Below, in pieces: positions 26,981-36,746 of a stretch of DNA of 64,000 nucleotides. Position numbers and translations under genes: made by a program. Source of the DNA: Limnohabitans sp. 2KL-17 (GTDB taxonomy: Bacteria > Pseudomonadota > Gammaproteobacteria > Burkholderiales > Burkholderiaceae_C); contig NZ_NESK01000015.1 of assembly GCF_003063415.1 (NCBI RefSeq), forward strand, positions 1 through 64,000, read 5' to 3'. A model generated the notes under the pieces. It saw only the letters and a program-made list of their open reading frames with translations, made no database searches and had not been told where the DNA came from. Position 1 is the first letter of the stretch, and every line of letters begins with the position of its first letter.

Positions 26981-28507
26981 TCAGTCCTTGGCGGGGGTGG
27001 CTGTGGGCTCGGCCATTTTCCAGGCGGCCAGCAAGGCCAGCGCGGTCGTGGTGGCCAGAAAAACAAAGGTTTCGTTGAAAGCCCGTAAGTCGGCTCTGCT
27101 CGGGCTGTTTGCGGCCAAGGCGTAGACCGCCAGACGCCACTCCAGCACGATGGCGCAAATGCTCACACCCGCCGCGCCGCCCAGCATGCGTACAAAACCG
27201 ATCACGCTGGAAGCCTGCGGGATCAGGTCCTTGGGCAAGCCGCGCAAAGCACCCAGGTTGAGTGAAGGCAAGATGAAGCCCAAGCCAATGCGGCCGAGGA
27301 TCACCAAAATCCAGAGCAAGGCCAGTCCCGCTGCAGGGTGCACCAAAGGCATGAGCGCAAAGGACAGCGCCAGCAAGGCCAGGCCCCAGCTCACCCAATG
27401 CGCTGGCGGCATGCGGTTTGACAAACGCCCCACCGCGGCGATGGTTACGGCCAGCAAAATACCTGCTGGCAGCAAGGCCGCACCAATATAGGACGGCGAC
27501 AGGCCCAAGCCCATCTGCATATAGACCGGCAGCAAATAAGTGGAGCCAAACAGCGCAATGCCATAGGTGAAAGACACCAACGCCCCCATGGCGAAATGGC
27601 GGTGCCCAAATACTCGCAGGTTCATGAGTGGGCCACGCAGTGCCTGCCGTACCGGCTTGCCTTGGCGGCCCGAAGCCGCACGACGCACGCGTCGGCCTGG
27701 CTGCAGCAAATGACGCTGCCATGCCACAAACACCGCCATGCCCACGCCCGCCAGCGCCAGCAAGACCATGGCCACCGTATCGTCGTCGCCGCGCAGCTGA
27801 ACCAGGCCGTTGAGCAGCATCAAGGTGGAGGCACTGGCCAGCGCCAGTCCGATCCAGTCGAGGCCGGGGCTGTCGGCATCGGCCTGAACGCCGCCCGGGG
27901 CCGATGTGGGCACGTAGCGTCGTGACAGCCACAGCGCCACCATGGCCAGCGGCACCACCATGAAAAAGATCGAGCGCCAGCCGAACATGTCGACCAGCAC
28001 ACCACCAATGCTTGGGCCGATGGCCGGAGCCAGCACCACGCCCATGCCGAACAGTCCGCTGGCGCGGCCCTGCTCTTCAGAAGCAAACGCCCGCAAGATG
28101 ATGATGGCAGGAATGGGCTGCACCACGCCTGCAGCCAGGCCTTCGGCGACGCGTGCGGCCATGACCAGTGGGAAATCATTGGCAAAGCCCCCCGCCACAC
28201 CGCCACCCAAAAGCAACCACATGCACACCTCATAAACCCGGCGATAGCCATAACGGGCCAGCAGCCAGGGAGTAGTGAGCATGGACACGGTCATGGCCAC
28301 CATAAAGCCCGAGGTGACCCATTGCACCCGGCTTTGACCCAGCGCAAAGTGCTGGCTCATGTCCGGGATGGCCACGTTCATGATGGTGGACGACATCACC
28401 GCCGCCATCGAGCCCAGCATCACCGACAGCAGCAACAACCAGCGGTGCCGCTCACCATAACGCGCTTGCAGCGCCTGCAAACTGTGGGGGCCTTGGGCTA
28501 GGCTCAT
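26981..28507 (-). CDS. DHA2-type MFS multidrug efflux transporter (EmrB/QacA family)
   Basis: A 508-residue inner-membrane transporter with roughly fourteen hydrophobic segments. The motifs TIMNVAIPDMSQHF, WVTSGFMVAMTVSMLTTPWLLARYGYRRVY and GLFGMGVVLAPAIGPSIGGVLVD (motif C of drug:proton antiporters) place it in the DHA2 family. A charged cytoplasmic loop lies at about residues 265-285. No EmrA-like membrane fusion gene is adjacent. Its start overlaps the CWC-protein stop (ATGA), and the amidotransferase follows, forming a three-gene operon. Confidence 0.9.
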   Translation of the reverse strand: MSLAQGPHSLQALQARYGERHRWLLLLSVMLGSMAAVMSSTIMNVAIPDMSQHFALGQSRVQWVTSGFMVAMTVSMLTTPWLLARYGYRRVYEVCMWLLLGGGVAGGFANDFPLVMAARVAEGLAAGVVQPIPAIIILRAFASEEQGRASGLFGMGVVLAPAIGPSIGGVLVDMFGWRSIFFMVVPLAMVALWLSRRYVPTSAPGGVQADADSPGLDWIGLALASASTLMLLNGLVQLRGDDDTVAMVLLALAGVGMAVFVAWQRHLLQPGRRVRRAASGRQGKPVRQALRGPLMNLRVFGHRHFAMGALVSFTYGIALFGSTYLLPVYMQMGLGLSPSYIGAALLPAGILLAVTIAAVGRLSNRMPPAHWVSWGLALLALSFALMPLVHPAAGLALLWILVILGRIGLGFILPSLNLGALRGLPKDLIPQASSVIGFVRMLGGAAGVSICAIVLEWRLAVYALAANSPSRADLRAFNETFVFLATTTALALLAAWKMAEPTATPAKD

Positions 28508-28752
28508 GCGCCCTCGCCTTTGGATGGGTCTTCAACTTGGGCTTTGTTGTCTTCAGATGCAGCCACACACGCCGCGCAAATGCAGGCCTTGTTGCGAGCC
28601 GCTTCGGGCACCTGTGCCAGCAAGTCGGCACTGAAGTGCACGCGCGTACACCAGCACGGCCCAGGCGCCAAGGCACCCGCCATGGCGCAGGCATTGGGCT
28701 GCCCGCACAAGGGGCAGCGGCATGGGTCCATCGCAGGCAGTAAAAGGCTCAT
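28504..28752 (-). CDS. Cysteine-rich CWC-family small protein
   Basis: The 82-residue product contains CRCPLCGQPNACAMA, CWCTRV and CICAAC, nine cysteines in the spacing of the Cysteine-rich_CWC family. These presumably bind zinc. The function of the family is not established. ATG 28750-28752 is preferred over an upstream TTG at 28779. The stop overlaps the MFS transporter start by four bases, so translation is likely coupled. Confidence 0.85.
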   Translation of the reverse strand: MSLLLPAMDPCRCPLCGQPNACAMAGALAPGPCWCTRVHFSADLLAQVPEAARNKACICAACVAASEDNKAQVEDPSKGEGA

Positions 28753-28788
28753 GTGGTTTGGCTCACCCTGTTGACTCAATGGGGGGGG

Positions 28789-29022
28789 TCAGTCCTTGCT
28801 CTGACGGCGGCGGTGCGCGTCACGCCACAGGCGAATGACCAGCACCACCAGGGGGAGGGAGTGCAAGAAAAAGTCAAAGATGTCAATGGGCTTGCTCAAG
28901 GTGCCTTCGAAGAGCATGCGCCACTTCTCCAACAGGTGCGGCTCCGGCACAAAAGGGGCCCCAGCCAGGTAAATGGCAATACCCAACAGCAGCAACATCG
29001 GAATCCGGTCTATCCAGCGCAT
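28789..29022 (-). CDS. Small membrane protein, hypothetical
   Basis: A 77-residue protein with two hydrophobic segments (IPMLLLLGIAIYLAG and FFLHSLPLVVLVIRLW), Arg-rich at both ends. It matches no family that I recognise. ATG 29020-29022 is chosen because GGAGG lies 5 bases upstream; an in-frame ATG at 29043 gives 84 residues. It is just downstream of the glcB terminator and upstream of the CWC gene on the same strand, so it may head that operon. Confidence 0.6.
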   Translation of the reverse strand: MRWIDRIPMLLLLGIAIYLAGAPFVPEPHLLEKWRMLFEGTLSKPIDIFDFFLHSLPLVVLVIRLWRDAHRRRQSKD

Positions 29023-29086
29023 CACGCCCTCCAAAAAGCCCATTTTCAGGCATTGCCGATGTGCCAAACCTGACACGCAACAAAAA

Positions 29087-29104
29087 CGGCTCCCGAAGGA
29101 GCCG
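29087..29104 (-). terminator. Rho-independent terminator of glcB
   Basis: A perfect 7-base GC-rich stem (CGGCTCC / GGAGCCG) with a 4-base loop is followed in the minus-strand transcript by a run of five T. It lies 37 bases after the glcB stop and separates glcB from the small membrane protein gene. Confidence 0.85.
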
Positions 29105-29140
29105 CTTTCAAATGTCGGACTTATTTCAGTCCACCCGCCT

Positions 29141-31375
29141 TCAGGCTGCAGCCTTGACTTTCAGGCGCCAAGCATGCAACAGCGGCTCGGTATAGCCGCT
29201 GGGCTGTTCTTTGCCCTTGAAGACCAGGTCACAGGCCGCCTTGTAGGCTGCCGATTTGGCGAAGTTGCCTGCCATGGGCTTATAAGCCGCATCGCCTGCG
29301 TTTTGAGCATCCACCACGGCCGCCATGCGCTCCATGGTTTTCTTGACCTGCTTTTCGGTCACCACCCCGTGGTGCAGCCAGTTGGCCATGTGCTGGCTGG
29401 AGATGCGCAGCGTGGCGCGGTCTTCCATCAGGCCAACGCCATGGATGTCAGGCACTTTGGAGCAGCCCACGCCTTGGTCAATCCAGCGCACCACGTAGCC
29501 CAAAATGCCCTGGGCGTTGTTGTCGAGTTCCTTTTGCTTGTCTTCTTCAGACCAGTTGGCAGCGTCTTTGGCCACGACTGGGAACTGCAGCAACTTGCTC
29601 AGGGTTTCTTCGCGCAGTTCTTTGGCATCTTGCTTGGCTATGGCTTTTTCCATTTGCTTTTGCAGGGCCGGCACGTCCACCTGGTGGTAGTGCATGGCGT
29701 GCAGTGTGGCGGCCGTCGGACTGGGCACCCATGCGGTGTTGGCACCGGCCAGGGGGTGACCTATTTTTTGCTTGAGCATGTCGGCCATCAAGTCGGGCAT
29801 GGCCCACATGCCTTTGCCGATCTGGGCGCGGCCACGCAGGCCACATTGCAGACCCACGGTGACGTTGTTCTTTTCGTAAGCACTCAGCCAAACGCTGCTC
29901 TTGATATCGCCCTTGCGCATAACCGGGCCAGCCAGCATGCAGGTGTGCATTTCGTCACCCGTGCGGTCCAGAAAGCCGGTATTGATGAAGGCCACGCGGC
30001 TCTTGGCCGCAGCGATACAGGCTTTCAGGTTGACGCTGGTGCGCCGCTCTTCGTCCATGATGCCCAGCTTGACAGTAGACGGCTTCATGCCGATCACTTT
30101 TTCAACCCGGCTAAACAACTCGTCGGCAAAAGCGACTTCGGCCGGGCCATGCATTTTGGGTTTAACGATGTAGACGCTGCCCGTGCGGCTGTTGCGCAAG
30201 GTGCTGGACTTTTTCTTTTGCAGATCGGCCAGGGCGCAGGTCACGGTGACCATGGCGTCCAGGATGCCTTCAGGAATCTCTTTGGTGCTGCCATCGGCGG
30301 CCTTGTAGAGGATGGCGGGATTGGTCATCAAATGACCGACGTTGCGCACGAACATCAGCGAGCGGCCGTGCAAACGCACCGAACCCTTGCCATTGGGTTG
30401 GGTGTATTCGCGGTCCGGGTTCATGGTGCGGGTGAAAGTCTTGCCGCCCTTTTGCACCTCTTCGCTCAGGGTGCCTTGCAGGATGCCCAGCCAGTTGGCA
30501 TAGGCCAGAACTTTGTCGTCCGCATCGACAGCGGCCACCGAGTCCTCAAGGTCGAGAATGGTGGACAGTGCGCTTTCAGCGATCAAGTCCGAGACACCGG
30601 CGGCATCGGTCTTGCCAATGGCTGTGCTCTTGTTGATTTGCAGGTCGAGGTGAATGCCGTTGTGCACGAACAGCACCGAAGCAGGCGCCTTGGCGTCGCC
30701 GGTGTAACCGACCCACTGCTTGGCATCGGCCAGAGTGGTGCTCTTGCCGTTGGCGAGGGTCACCAGCAGCTTGCCCGCCTTGACGGCATAGCCCTTGCTG
30801 CCCACGTGCGAACCAGATTTGAGGGGCGCACAGCGGTCGAGCACATTGCGGCAGTAATCAATGACTTTGGCGCCGCGCTTGGGGTTGTAGCCCGAGCCTT
30901 TTTCGCAACCATCGGCTTCGCTGATGGCATCGGTGCCATACAAGGCGTCGTACAAGCTGCCCCAACGGGCGTTGGCAGCGTTGAGGGCATAGCGGGCATT
31001 CAAAATCGGCACCACCAACTGCGGGCCGGCCAGCTTGGCCAGCTCGGCGTCGACATTGGCGGTGGTGGCCTGGGCGCTTTTGGGCTCGGTCACCAGGTAG
31101 CCGATTTGTGACAGGTATTTGCGGTAGGCCTTCATGGCCTTGCCTTCAGCGACCGGGCCGGGGTTGGCGGTGTGCCACTGGTCCATGGCGGTCTGGATGC
31201 GGTCCCGCTCGGCCAGCAAGGCGATGTTTTTCGGGGCCAGATCGGCCACGATGTCGTTGAAGCCTTTCCAGAACACGTCTTGGTGCACGCCGGTGGCGGG
31301 CAGCATCTGGTCGTTGATAAAACTCAGCAAGGAGTTGGCCACTTGCAGGTTGTGGATCGCGGTGCGTGCAGTCAT
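29141..31375 (-). CDS. glcB: Malate synthase G
   Basis: GlcB condenses glyoxylate with acetyl-CoA to form malate, serving glycolate and C2 assimilation. The 744-residue product is standard for isoform G. It shows [17 protein letters not shown] (catalytic region), [37 protein letters not shown] and [20 protein letters not shown] with the C-terminal catalytic Asp. ATG 31373-31375 has AGAGG upstream. It is monocistronic with its own terminator and is divergent from an HMG-CoA-lyase gene across a region with a 12-base palindrome. Confidence 0.97.
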   Translation of the reverse strand: MTARTAIHNLQVANSLLSFINDQMLPATGVHQDVFWKGFNDIVADLAPKNIALLAERDRIQTAMDQWHTANPGPVAEGKAMKAYRKYLSQIGYLVTEPKSAQATTANVDAELAKLAGPQLVVPILNARYALNAANARWGSLYDALYGTDAISEADGCEKGSGYNPKRGAKVIDYCRNVLDRCAPLKSGSHVGSKGYAVKAGKLLVTLANGKSTTLADAKQWVGYTGDAKAPASVLFVHNGIHLDLQINKSTAIGKTDAAGVSDLIAESALSTILDLEDSVAAVDADDKVLAYANWLGILQGTLSEEVQKGGKTFTRTMNPDREYTQPNGKGSVRLHGRSLMFVRNVGHLMTNPAILYKAADGSTKEIPEGILDAMVTVTCALADLQKKKSSTLRNSRTGSVYIVKPKMHGPAEVAFADELFSRVEKVIGMKPSTVKLGIMDEERRTSVNLKACIAAAKSRVAFINTGFLDRTGDEMHTCMLAGPVMRKGDIKSSVWLSAYEKNNVTVGLQCGLRGRAQIGKGMWAMPDLMADMLKQKIGHPLAGANTAWVPSPTAATLHAMHYHQVDVPALQKQMEKAIAKQDAKELREETLSKLLQFPVVAKDAANWSEEDKQKELDNNAQGILGYVVRWIDQGVGCSKVPDIHGVGLMEDRATLRISSQHMANWLHHGVVTEKQVKKTMERMAAVVDAQNAGDAAYKPMAGNFAKSAAYKAACDLVFKGKEQPSGYTEPLLHAWRLKVKAAA

Positions 31376-31465
31376 GAAAACCTCTGGGGTCAAGTCAAAA
31401 AATCGGGGATGGACAACATTCAAAGCGACAGATCGCCAGCGGTCCAAAGGGAATATCCACTCTAT

Positions 31466-31477
31466 TCTAAATTTAGA
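31466..31477. promoter_or_regulatory. 12-base perfect palindrome between glcB and HMG-CoA lyase gene
   Basis: TCTAAATTTAGA is a perfect 12-base palindrome in the 257-base region between the two divergent starts. It is AT-rich in otherwise GC-rich DNA, suggesting a regulator-binding site or promoter element. No assigned regulator. Confidence 0.4.
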
Positions 31478-31632
31478 CGGTGATAAACCCGCAAAAACTT
31501 CTGAGACTCCTGACTTTTAAACACAAATGCGGCGGCAGAAAACCGGCATTTGCCCCCAAAACCTCAAGAGGGGCGTCTTGAAAAAATGCAGCGCTTTTGG
31601 CCCACAGCAACGCGCTGCGGTTTAATTCAGCC

Positions 31633-32559
31633 ATGACACGCCCCCACACACCGGACGTCCTGATCAGCGAAGTCGGCCCTCGCGATGGCCTGCAATCGGT
31701 CAAGGCCACCATGCACACCACCCACAAGCTGCTCTGGATCGATGCGCTGGCCGCTGCAGGCCTGCGCGAGATCGAGGTGGCCTCGTTCGTTCCCGCGAAA
31801 CTGCTGCCGCAAATGGCCGATGCCGCGCTGGTGGTGCAGCATGCGTTACGGCATACAGGTCTTCGGGTAATGGCCTTGGTACCCAACTTGCGCGGTGCAC
31901 AGGCCGCGCTGCAGTCCGGGGCACAAAAGCTCACATTGCCCGTGTCGGCCAGCCCGGCGCATTCGATGGCCAACGTGCGCAAAACACCCGAGGCCATGGT
32001 GCAAGAAGTCCAGGCGGTGCTGCATTGGCGCGATCAGCATGCGCCCGGCGTGCCGGTCGAAGTGGGCATGTCCACTGCTTTTGGCTGCACCTTGCAAGGC
32101 CATGTCCCCGAAGCCGATGTGTTGCGCCTGGCGGTGCAACTGGCACAAGTGGGCGTGGACGAAATCGGCCTGTCGGACACCACGGGCATGGGCAACCCGG
32201 CGCAGGTAAGCCGGCTGTTCCAGCAGCTTTTTCGAGAAATTGGCGAGCGCACGGGATCAGCCCACATGCACAACACCCGCGGTCTGGGCCTGGCCAATTG
32301 TCTGGCCGCCTATGAGGCGGGTGTGCGCACGTTTGACAGCTCTTTGGGCGGCCTGGGCGGCTGCCCCTACGCACCCGGCGCGTCGGGCAATGTGGTCACC
32401 GAAGACTTGGTCTTCATGCTGGAGGCCATGGGCGTGTCGACGGGCATTGATCTCGAAAAGCTGATGGCAGCCCGTTTGCCACTGCAAGACGGCCTGCCTG
32501 GCGAACCTCTTTATGGCATGACGCCCGAAGCCGGCTTGCCCAAAGGCTGGCGAACTTGA
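31633..32559 (+). CDS. Hydroxymethylglutaryl-CoA lyase
   Basis: The 308-residue TIM-barrel enzyme splits HMG-CoA (or a related 3-hydroxy-3-methyl acyl-CoA) to acetyl-CoA and acetoacetate, the last step of leucine catabolism. It has the metal/substrate motif SEVGPRDGLQ at the N-terminus, FGCTLQGHVPEADV, and the active-site cysteine loop GLGGCPYAPGASGNVVTED, the HMGL signature. ATG 31633 follows the family start; an earlier in-frame TTG at 31597 is less likely. The LysR gene follows on the same strand 18 bases on. Confidence 0.92.
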   Translation: MTRPHTPDVLISEVGPRDGLQSVKATMHTTHKLLWIDALAAAGLREIEVASFVPAKLLPQMADAALVVQHALRHTGLRVMALVPNLRGAQAALQSGAQKLTLPVSASPAHSMANVRKTPEAMVQEVQAVLHWRDQHAPGVPVEVGMSTAFGCTLQGHVPEADVLRLAVQLAQVGVDEIGLSDTTGMGNPAQVSRLFQQLFREIGERTGSAHMHNTRGLGLANCLAAYEAGVRTFDSSLGGLGGCPYAPGASGNVVTEDLVFMLEAMGVSTGIDLEKLMAARLPLQDGLPGEPLYGMTPEAGLPKGWRT

Positions 32560-32577
32560 TGCCGCACAATCAAGGCC

Positions 32578-33504
32578 ATGGACAAGCTCAAAGCCTTTGA
32601 AACCTTTGTGTCGGTTGCCACCAAGGGCAGCCTGACCGCTGCGGCCCGCGCCGAGGGCGTGGCCCCGGCCATCATCGGTCGGCGACTCGATGCCCTCGAA
32701 GAAAATTTGGGCGTGAAACTGATGGTGCGCACCACGCGCCGCATCACCTTGACCCACGAAGGCAGCGCTTTTCTGGAAGATTGTCAGCGCTTGCTATCTG
32801 ACGTGGCCAACGCCGAAGCCAGTGTGTCGGCGGGTGGCGTCAAGGCCAGTGGGCATTTGCGCATCACGGCGCCCGCCGGTTTCGGTCGTCGCCATGTGGC
32901 GCCTTTGGTGCCGCGCTTCAGAGAGTTGCACCCCGATGTCTCGATATCCCTGAACCTGAGCGACCGCGTGGTGGATCTGGCTGCCGAAGGCTTTGACTGC
33001 GCGGTGCGTGTCGGCGACCTGCCCGACTCGTCACTGGTGAGTGTGCGCATGGCCGACAACCGGCGCCTGTGCGTTGCCACCCCGGCTTATTTGGCCCGGA
33101 GAGGCACACCCCTGCAACCGTCCGACTTGCTGCAGCACGACTGTCTGACTTTGTCGAGCGATGCCTCGCAAACCCGAGGCTGGGCCTTTAGAAGCCCCAC
33201 CGACAGCGGCCACGAGGTGGTTCACCTGCGACCCGGCGGCCCCCTCGATTGTTCAGATGGGCAGGTGCTGCACAGTTGGTGCCTGGCCGGTTACGGCATC
33301 GCTTGGCGAAGCACCTGGGAGGTGGAAAGCGAAATCCAGTCGGGCCAGTTGGTGGCGGTGCTGGAAGACTTTGCCGCACCACCCAACGGGATTTATGTGG
33401 TGTTTCCGCAGCGCAAGCACTTGCCGCTGAGGGTCAGGCTCTGGATTGACTACCTGAAACACCACTACGCACAACCCGGCTACTGGCACAAACCGGGGCA
33501 TTGA
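32578..33504 (+). CDS. LysR-family transcriptional regulator
   Basis: A 308-residue LysR regulator with the N-terminal winged HTH (residues 1-60: MDKLKAFETFVSVATKGSL and ARAEGVAPAIIGRRLDALE) and a PBP2-type effector domain (about 90-300). The ordering TLSSDASQTRGWAFRS fits the CrgA-like subgroup. It may regulate the adjacent HMG-CoA lyase gene, inferred from position only. Confidence 0.9.
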   Translation: MDKLKAFETFVSVATKGSLTAAARAEGVAPAIIGRRLDALEENLGVKLMVRTTRRITLTHEGSAFLEDCQRLLSDVANAEASVSAGGVKASGHLRITAPAGFGRRHVAPLVPRFRELHPDVSISLNLSDRVVDLAAEGFDCAVRVGDLPDSSLVSVRMADNRRLCVATPAYLARRGTPLQPSDLLQHDCLTLSSDASQTRGWAFRSPTDSGHEVVHLRPGGPLDCSDGQVLHSWCLAGYGIAWRSTWEVESEIQSGQLVAVLEDFAAPPNGIYVVFPQRKHLPLRVRLWIDYLKHHYAQPGYWHKPGH

Positions 33505-33573
33505 CCCTGACAGATCCGGCGAGTGGAACGCTGCAATCGGGCATTTCAGGCCCAGACCGTAAAATCAGACCTT

Positions 33574-35271
33574 ATGCTTTTTGCCAAACAACATTTGCTC
33601 ACCGCCCTGGCCGCCGAGCTTGAGAAACTTCACACCGGCGCCGGTGCGCGCGCGGCCTTCGAATCCCCCAAAGTGGCCGCCCATGGCGACCTGGCTTGCA
33701 CGGCGGCCATGCAACTGGCCAAAGCCCTCAAGCAAAACCCCCGGCAACTGGCCGAGACTCTGCGCACCGCCCTGTTGCTGACCCCCGCCTTCGAGCGCTG
33801 GGTCGATGCCATCGAGATCGCTGGGCCGGGCTTCATCAACATCCGCCTCAAGGACGCGGCCAAACAGGCTGTGGTGCACGAGGTGCTGCAAGCGGCCGAT
33901 TGTTTTGGACACCAGCCAGCTCAAGCCGAAAAGGTTCTGGTGGAGTTCGTCTCTGCGAACCCGACCGGTCCGCTGCATGTGGGCCATGGCCGCCAAGCGG
34001 CTTTGGGCGACGCCATCTGCAATTTGCTGGCCACACAAGGGCAGCAGGTCTACCGCGAGTTTTATTACAACGATGCGGGGGTGCAGATCGGCACCCTGGC
34101 CAGCTCGACCCAGTTGCGCGCCAAGGGCTTCAAGCCCGGCGACGCCGAATGGCCCAGTGGCGAAAATGCCCCGGCCTACAACGGCGACTACATCCAGGAC
34201 ATTGCCAACGACTTTTTGGCCAAAAAGACCGTCCGATCCGACGACCGCGAATTCACTGGCAGCGGGGATGTGAATGACCTGGACGGCATGCGCCTGTTTG
34301 CGGTGGCCTATCTGCGCCACGAACAAGACCTTGATTTGAAGGCCTTTGATGTCCAGTTTGACAATTACTACCTGGAATCAAGCCTCTACACCAGCGGCAA
34401 GGTCGATGCGGTTGTGCAAAAACTGCGCGATGTGGGCAAAACCTACGAGCACGATGGCGCCCTTTGGCTCAAGTCCACCGACTACGGCGACGACAAAGAC
34501 CGTGTCATGCGCAAAGGCGATGGCAGCTACACCTACTTTGTGCCCGATGTGGCGTACCACATCACCAAATGGGAGCGCGGCTTTACCCGGGTGGTGAACA
34601 TTCAGGGCACGGACCACCACGGCACCATCGCCCGCGTGCGTGCGGGCCTGCAGGCGGCCCATGTCGGCATTCCCGAAGGCTACCCCGACTATGTTCTGCA
34701 CACTATGGTGCGCGTGATGCGCGGTGGCGAAGAGGTCAAGATCTCCAAACGTGCAGGCAGCTACGTCACACTTCGCGACCTGATCGAGTGGACCAGCAAG
34801 GATGCCGTGCGTTTCTTTTTGCTGTCGCGCAAGCCCGACACCGAATACATCTTTGACATCGACCTGGCACTGGCACAAAACAACGACAACCCGGTCTATT
34901 ACGTGCAATACGCGCATGCCCGTATCTGCTCCGTGCTGGCTGCCTGGAAAGACAAAGACGGTGGTGACCAGAGCACGTTGGCCAAAGTAAATCTGTCACC
35001 GCTGCAAAGCCCTCAGGCCCATGCACTGATGCTGGCCCTGGCCAAATACCCCGAGATGCTGACATCGGCGGCCACCGACTTTGCCCCACACGATGTCACT
35101 TTCTATTTGCGCGACCTGGCATCGCTGTACCACAGCTACTACGATGCCGAGCGTATTCTGGTGGACGACATCCCTGTTAAAAACGCCCGCTTGGCCTTGG
35201 TCGCTGCCACAGCGCAGGTTTTGCGCAACGGACTGAAGGTGCTGGGCGTGTCTGCACCTCAAAAAATGTGA
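33574..35271 (+). CDS. argS: Arginyl-tRNA synthetase
   Basis: The 565-residue class I synthetase charges tRNA-Arg. It has the N-terminal Add-1 domain (about 1-100), HIGH-type motif [20 protein letters not shown] (HVGH at 135-138), the KMSKS-equivalent [15 protein letters not shown] near residue 389, and a DALR anticodon-binding domain at the C-terminus ([17 protein letters not shown]). ATG 33574 is chosen because the upstream extension is not conserved. The SPOR protein gene follows within 12 bases. Confidence 0.97.
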   Translation: MLFAKQHLLTALAAELEKLHTGAGARAAFESPKVAAHGDLACTAAMQLAKALKQNPRQLAETLRTALLLTPAFERWVDAIEIAGPGFINIRLKDAAKQAVVHEVLQAADCFGHQPAQAEKVLVEFVSANPTGPLHVGHGRQAALGDAICNLLATQGQQVYREFYYNDAGVQIGTLASSTQLRAKGFKPGDAEWPSGENAPAYNGDYIQDIANDFLAKKTVRSDDREFTGSGDVNDLDGMRLFAVAYLRHEQDLDLKAFDVQFDNYYLESSLYTSGKVDAVVQKLRDVGKTYEHDGALWLKSTDYGDDKDRVMRKGDGSYTYFVPDVAYHITKWERGFTRVVNIQGTDHHGTIARVRAGLQAAHVGIPEGYPDYVLHTMVRVMRGGEEVKISKRAGSYVTLRDLIEWTSKDAVRFFLLSRKPDTEYIFDIDLALAQNNDNPVYYVQYAHARICSVLAAWKDKDGGDQSTLAKVNLSPLQSPQAHALMLALAKYPEMLTSAATDFAPHDVTFYLRDLASLYHSYYDAERILVDDIPVKNARLALVAATAQVLRNGLKVLGVSAPQKM

Positions 35272-35282
35272 ATGGAACTGGC

Positions 35283-35933
35283 ATGAGACTCCACCCCCAA
35301 CGCGGCGGTACTTTTTTGGGCCTTTTCATTGGGCTGGTGCTGGGCCTGGGCGTGGCTTTGGGCGTGGCCATCTATGTCACCAAGGTGCCCACGCCTTTTT
35401 CCAACAAGAACCAGCCCCGCACCAACGACCAGGACGCGCAGGAGATCGAGAAAAACAAGGACTGGAATCCGAATGGCGTGTTCCAGCCCAAAGCGCCAGC
35501 AGAAACGCCGGCTGCACCCGCTGCTCCGGCCCCGGAAGCTGCCAGCGACAAAACATTGCCCGGCTCAGCCAGCAAGAGCGCCGCCGAGGCGCCCAAAACA
35601 GAGCCGCGTCCTGCCGTCACTGCCGATCCCCTGGGCGATTTGGCCAAATCCAAATCCGGGCTTTCCACCCCCGCCCCTTCCAGCCCTTCCGCCGATCCGT
35701 TTGATTACGTCATCCAGGTGGGCGCCTACCGGACCAGCGGCGATGCCGATGCCCAAAAAGCCAAACTCACCCTGATGGGTCTGGACGCCAAAATCTCTGA
35801 ACGAGATCAAGCCGGGCGCACGGTTTACCGCGTACGCTTGGGGCCCTTTGCCGACAAAGCCGCTGCTGAACGCATCCGCACTCGCTTGGAAAGCAGCAGC
35901 ATTGAAAACACTTTGGTGCGTGTTCAACGATGA
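35283..35933 (+). CDS. SPOR-domain cell-division/envelope protein
   Basis: A 216-residue protein anchored by an N-terminal transmembrane helix (GTFLGLFIGLVLGLGVALGVA, about 8-29). A long Ala/Pro/Lys-rich periplasmic linker leads to a C-terminal SPOR domain (about 140-216: YVIQVGAYRTSGDADAQKAKL). SPOR domains bind denuded septal peptidoglycan. The gene sits between argS and dsbA, a common Burkholderiales arrangement. ATG 35283 is preferred over a GTG at 35268 because the latter is inside argS. Confidence 0.9.
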   Translation: MRLHPQRGGTFLGLFIGLVLGLGVALGVAIYVTKVPTPFSNKNQPRTNDQDAQEIEKNKDWNPNGVFQPKAPAETPAAPAAPAPEAASDKTLPGSASKSAAEAPKTEPRPAVTADPLGDLAKSKSGLSTPAPSSPSADPFDYVIQVGAYRTSGDADAQKAKLTLMGLDAKISERDQAGRTVYRVRLGPFADKAAAERIRTRLESSSIENTLVRVQR

Positions 35934-35961
35934 ACCCGCCCTGTCCATTTGGAGCATGCCC

Positions 35962-36606
35962 ATGAAACGCCGTTTCTTCTCTTCTGCCCTGGTGACCGCA
36001 AGCGCTTGGCTGAGCGCCCCTGCGGCTTGGTCCCAAGCGGCCTTGTTCAAGTCGGGCAAAGACTTTCTGACACTGGATCGCCCGGTCGCCACCGAAACGA
36101 GTGGGGGCAAGGTCGAGGTCATCGAGTTCTTCTGGTACAGCTGCCCACACTGTTACGCTTTTGAATCGAATTTTGCCCAATGGGTCAGAAATGCCCCAAA
36201 AGACGTCTTGGTGCGGCGCATCCCGGTGTCGTTTCGCGATGACTTTGCACCCCAGCAGCGCCTGTTTTTCACAATTGAAGCCATGAATTTGATGGACAGC
36301 TTGCACCCCAAGGTGTTCAGTGCGATACATGTGGAAAAACTGCTTCTGAACACCGATGCCAGCGTACTGGCCTGGGCCGAAAAGCAAGGCGTGGACAAAG
36401 CCAAATTCAACGAAACCTACAAATCATTTGGTGTGGCCACCAAACTCAAGCGAGCGGTTCAGCTGCAAAATGATTTCAAGGTGGAGGGCGTGCCCTCGCT
36501 GGGCGTTGCCGGACGCTACTACATCGATGGAACGCTGGCGGGCAGCATGGACCGTGCCCTGAAAGTGGCTGAATCCTTGATTGCGCAGGTTCGCCAAGGC
36601 CGTTGA
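35962..36606 (+). CDS. dsbA: Thiol:disulfide interchange protein DsbA
   Basis: The 214-residue periplasmic oxidoreductase introduces disulfides into secreted proteins. It has a signal peptide ending in AAWSQA (about 26) and the active site EFFWYSCPHCYAFE (CPHC at 61-64). The cis-Pro loop is VEGVPSLGVAGRYYID. ATG 35962 is chosen because GGAG lies 7 bases upstream; an ATG at 35956 is too close to the ribosome site. A strong terminator follows. Confidence 0.95.
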   Translation: MKRRFFSSALVTASAWLSAPAAWSQAALFKSGKDFLTLDRPVATETSGGKVEVIEFFWYSCPHCYAFESNFAQWVRNAPKDVLVRRIPVSFRDDFAPQQRLFFTIEAMNLMDSLHPKVFSAIHVEKLLLNTDASVLAWAEKQGVDKAKFNETYKSFGVATKLKRAVQLQNDFKVEGVPSLGVAGRYYIDGTLAGSMDRALKVAESLIAQVRQGR

Positions 36607-36641
36607 GCGCATTCCACCCCAGGCGAGATGCCTCTCCACAA

Positions 36642-36672
36642 GCCCGCCGCATCAAAACGGTGGGCTTTTTTA
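36642..36672 (+). terminator. Rho-independent terminator after dsbA
   Basis: An 8-base stem (GCCCGCCG / CGGTGGGC with one G-T pair) and an 8-base loop are followed by six T. It ends the argS-SPOR-dsbA transcript. Confidence 0.85.
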
Positions 36673-36746
36673 TGCCCGAATCAATGCATTCGTAAGGTTT
36701 CGGGTGCGCTTGAGCCTACAATCAAAAGCCATTACCAGCAAGATTC

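Noticed and set aside
28973-31111. 712-residue plus-strand open frame opposite malate synthase G
   Set aside because: It lies entirely antisense to glcB, has His/Val/Gly-biased composition typical of reverse frames in GC-rich DNA, and no family motif.
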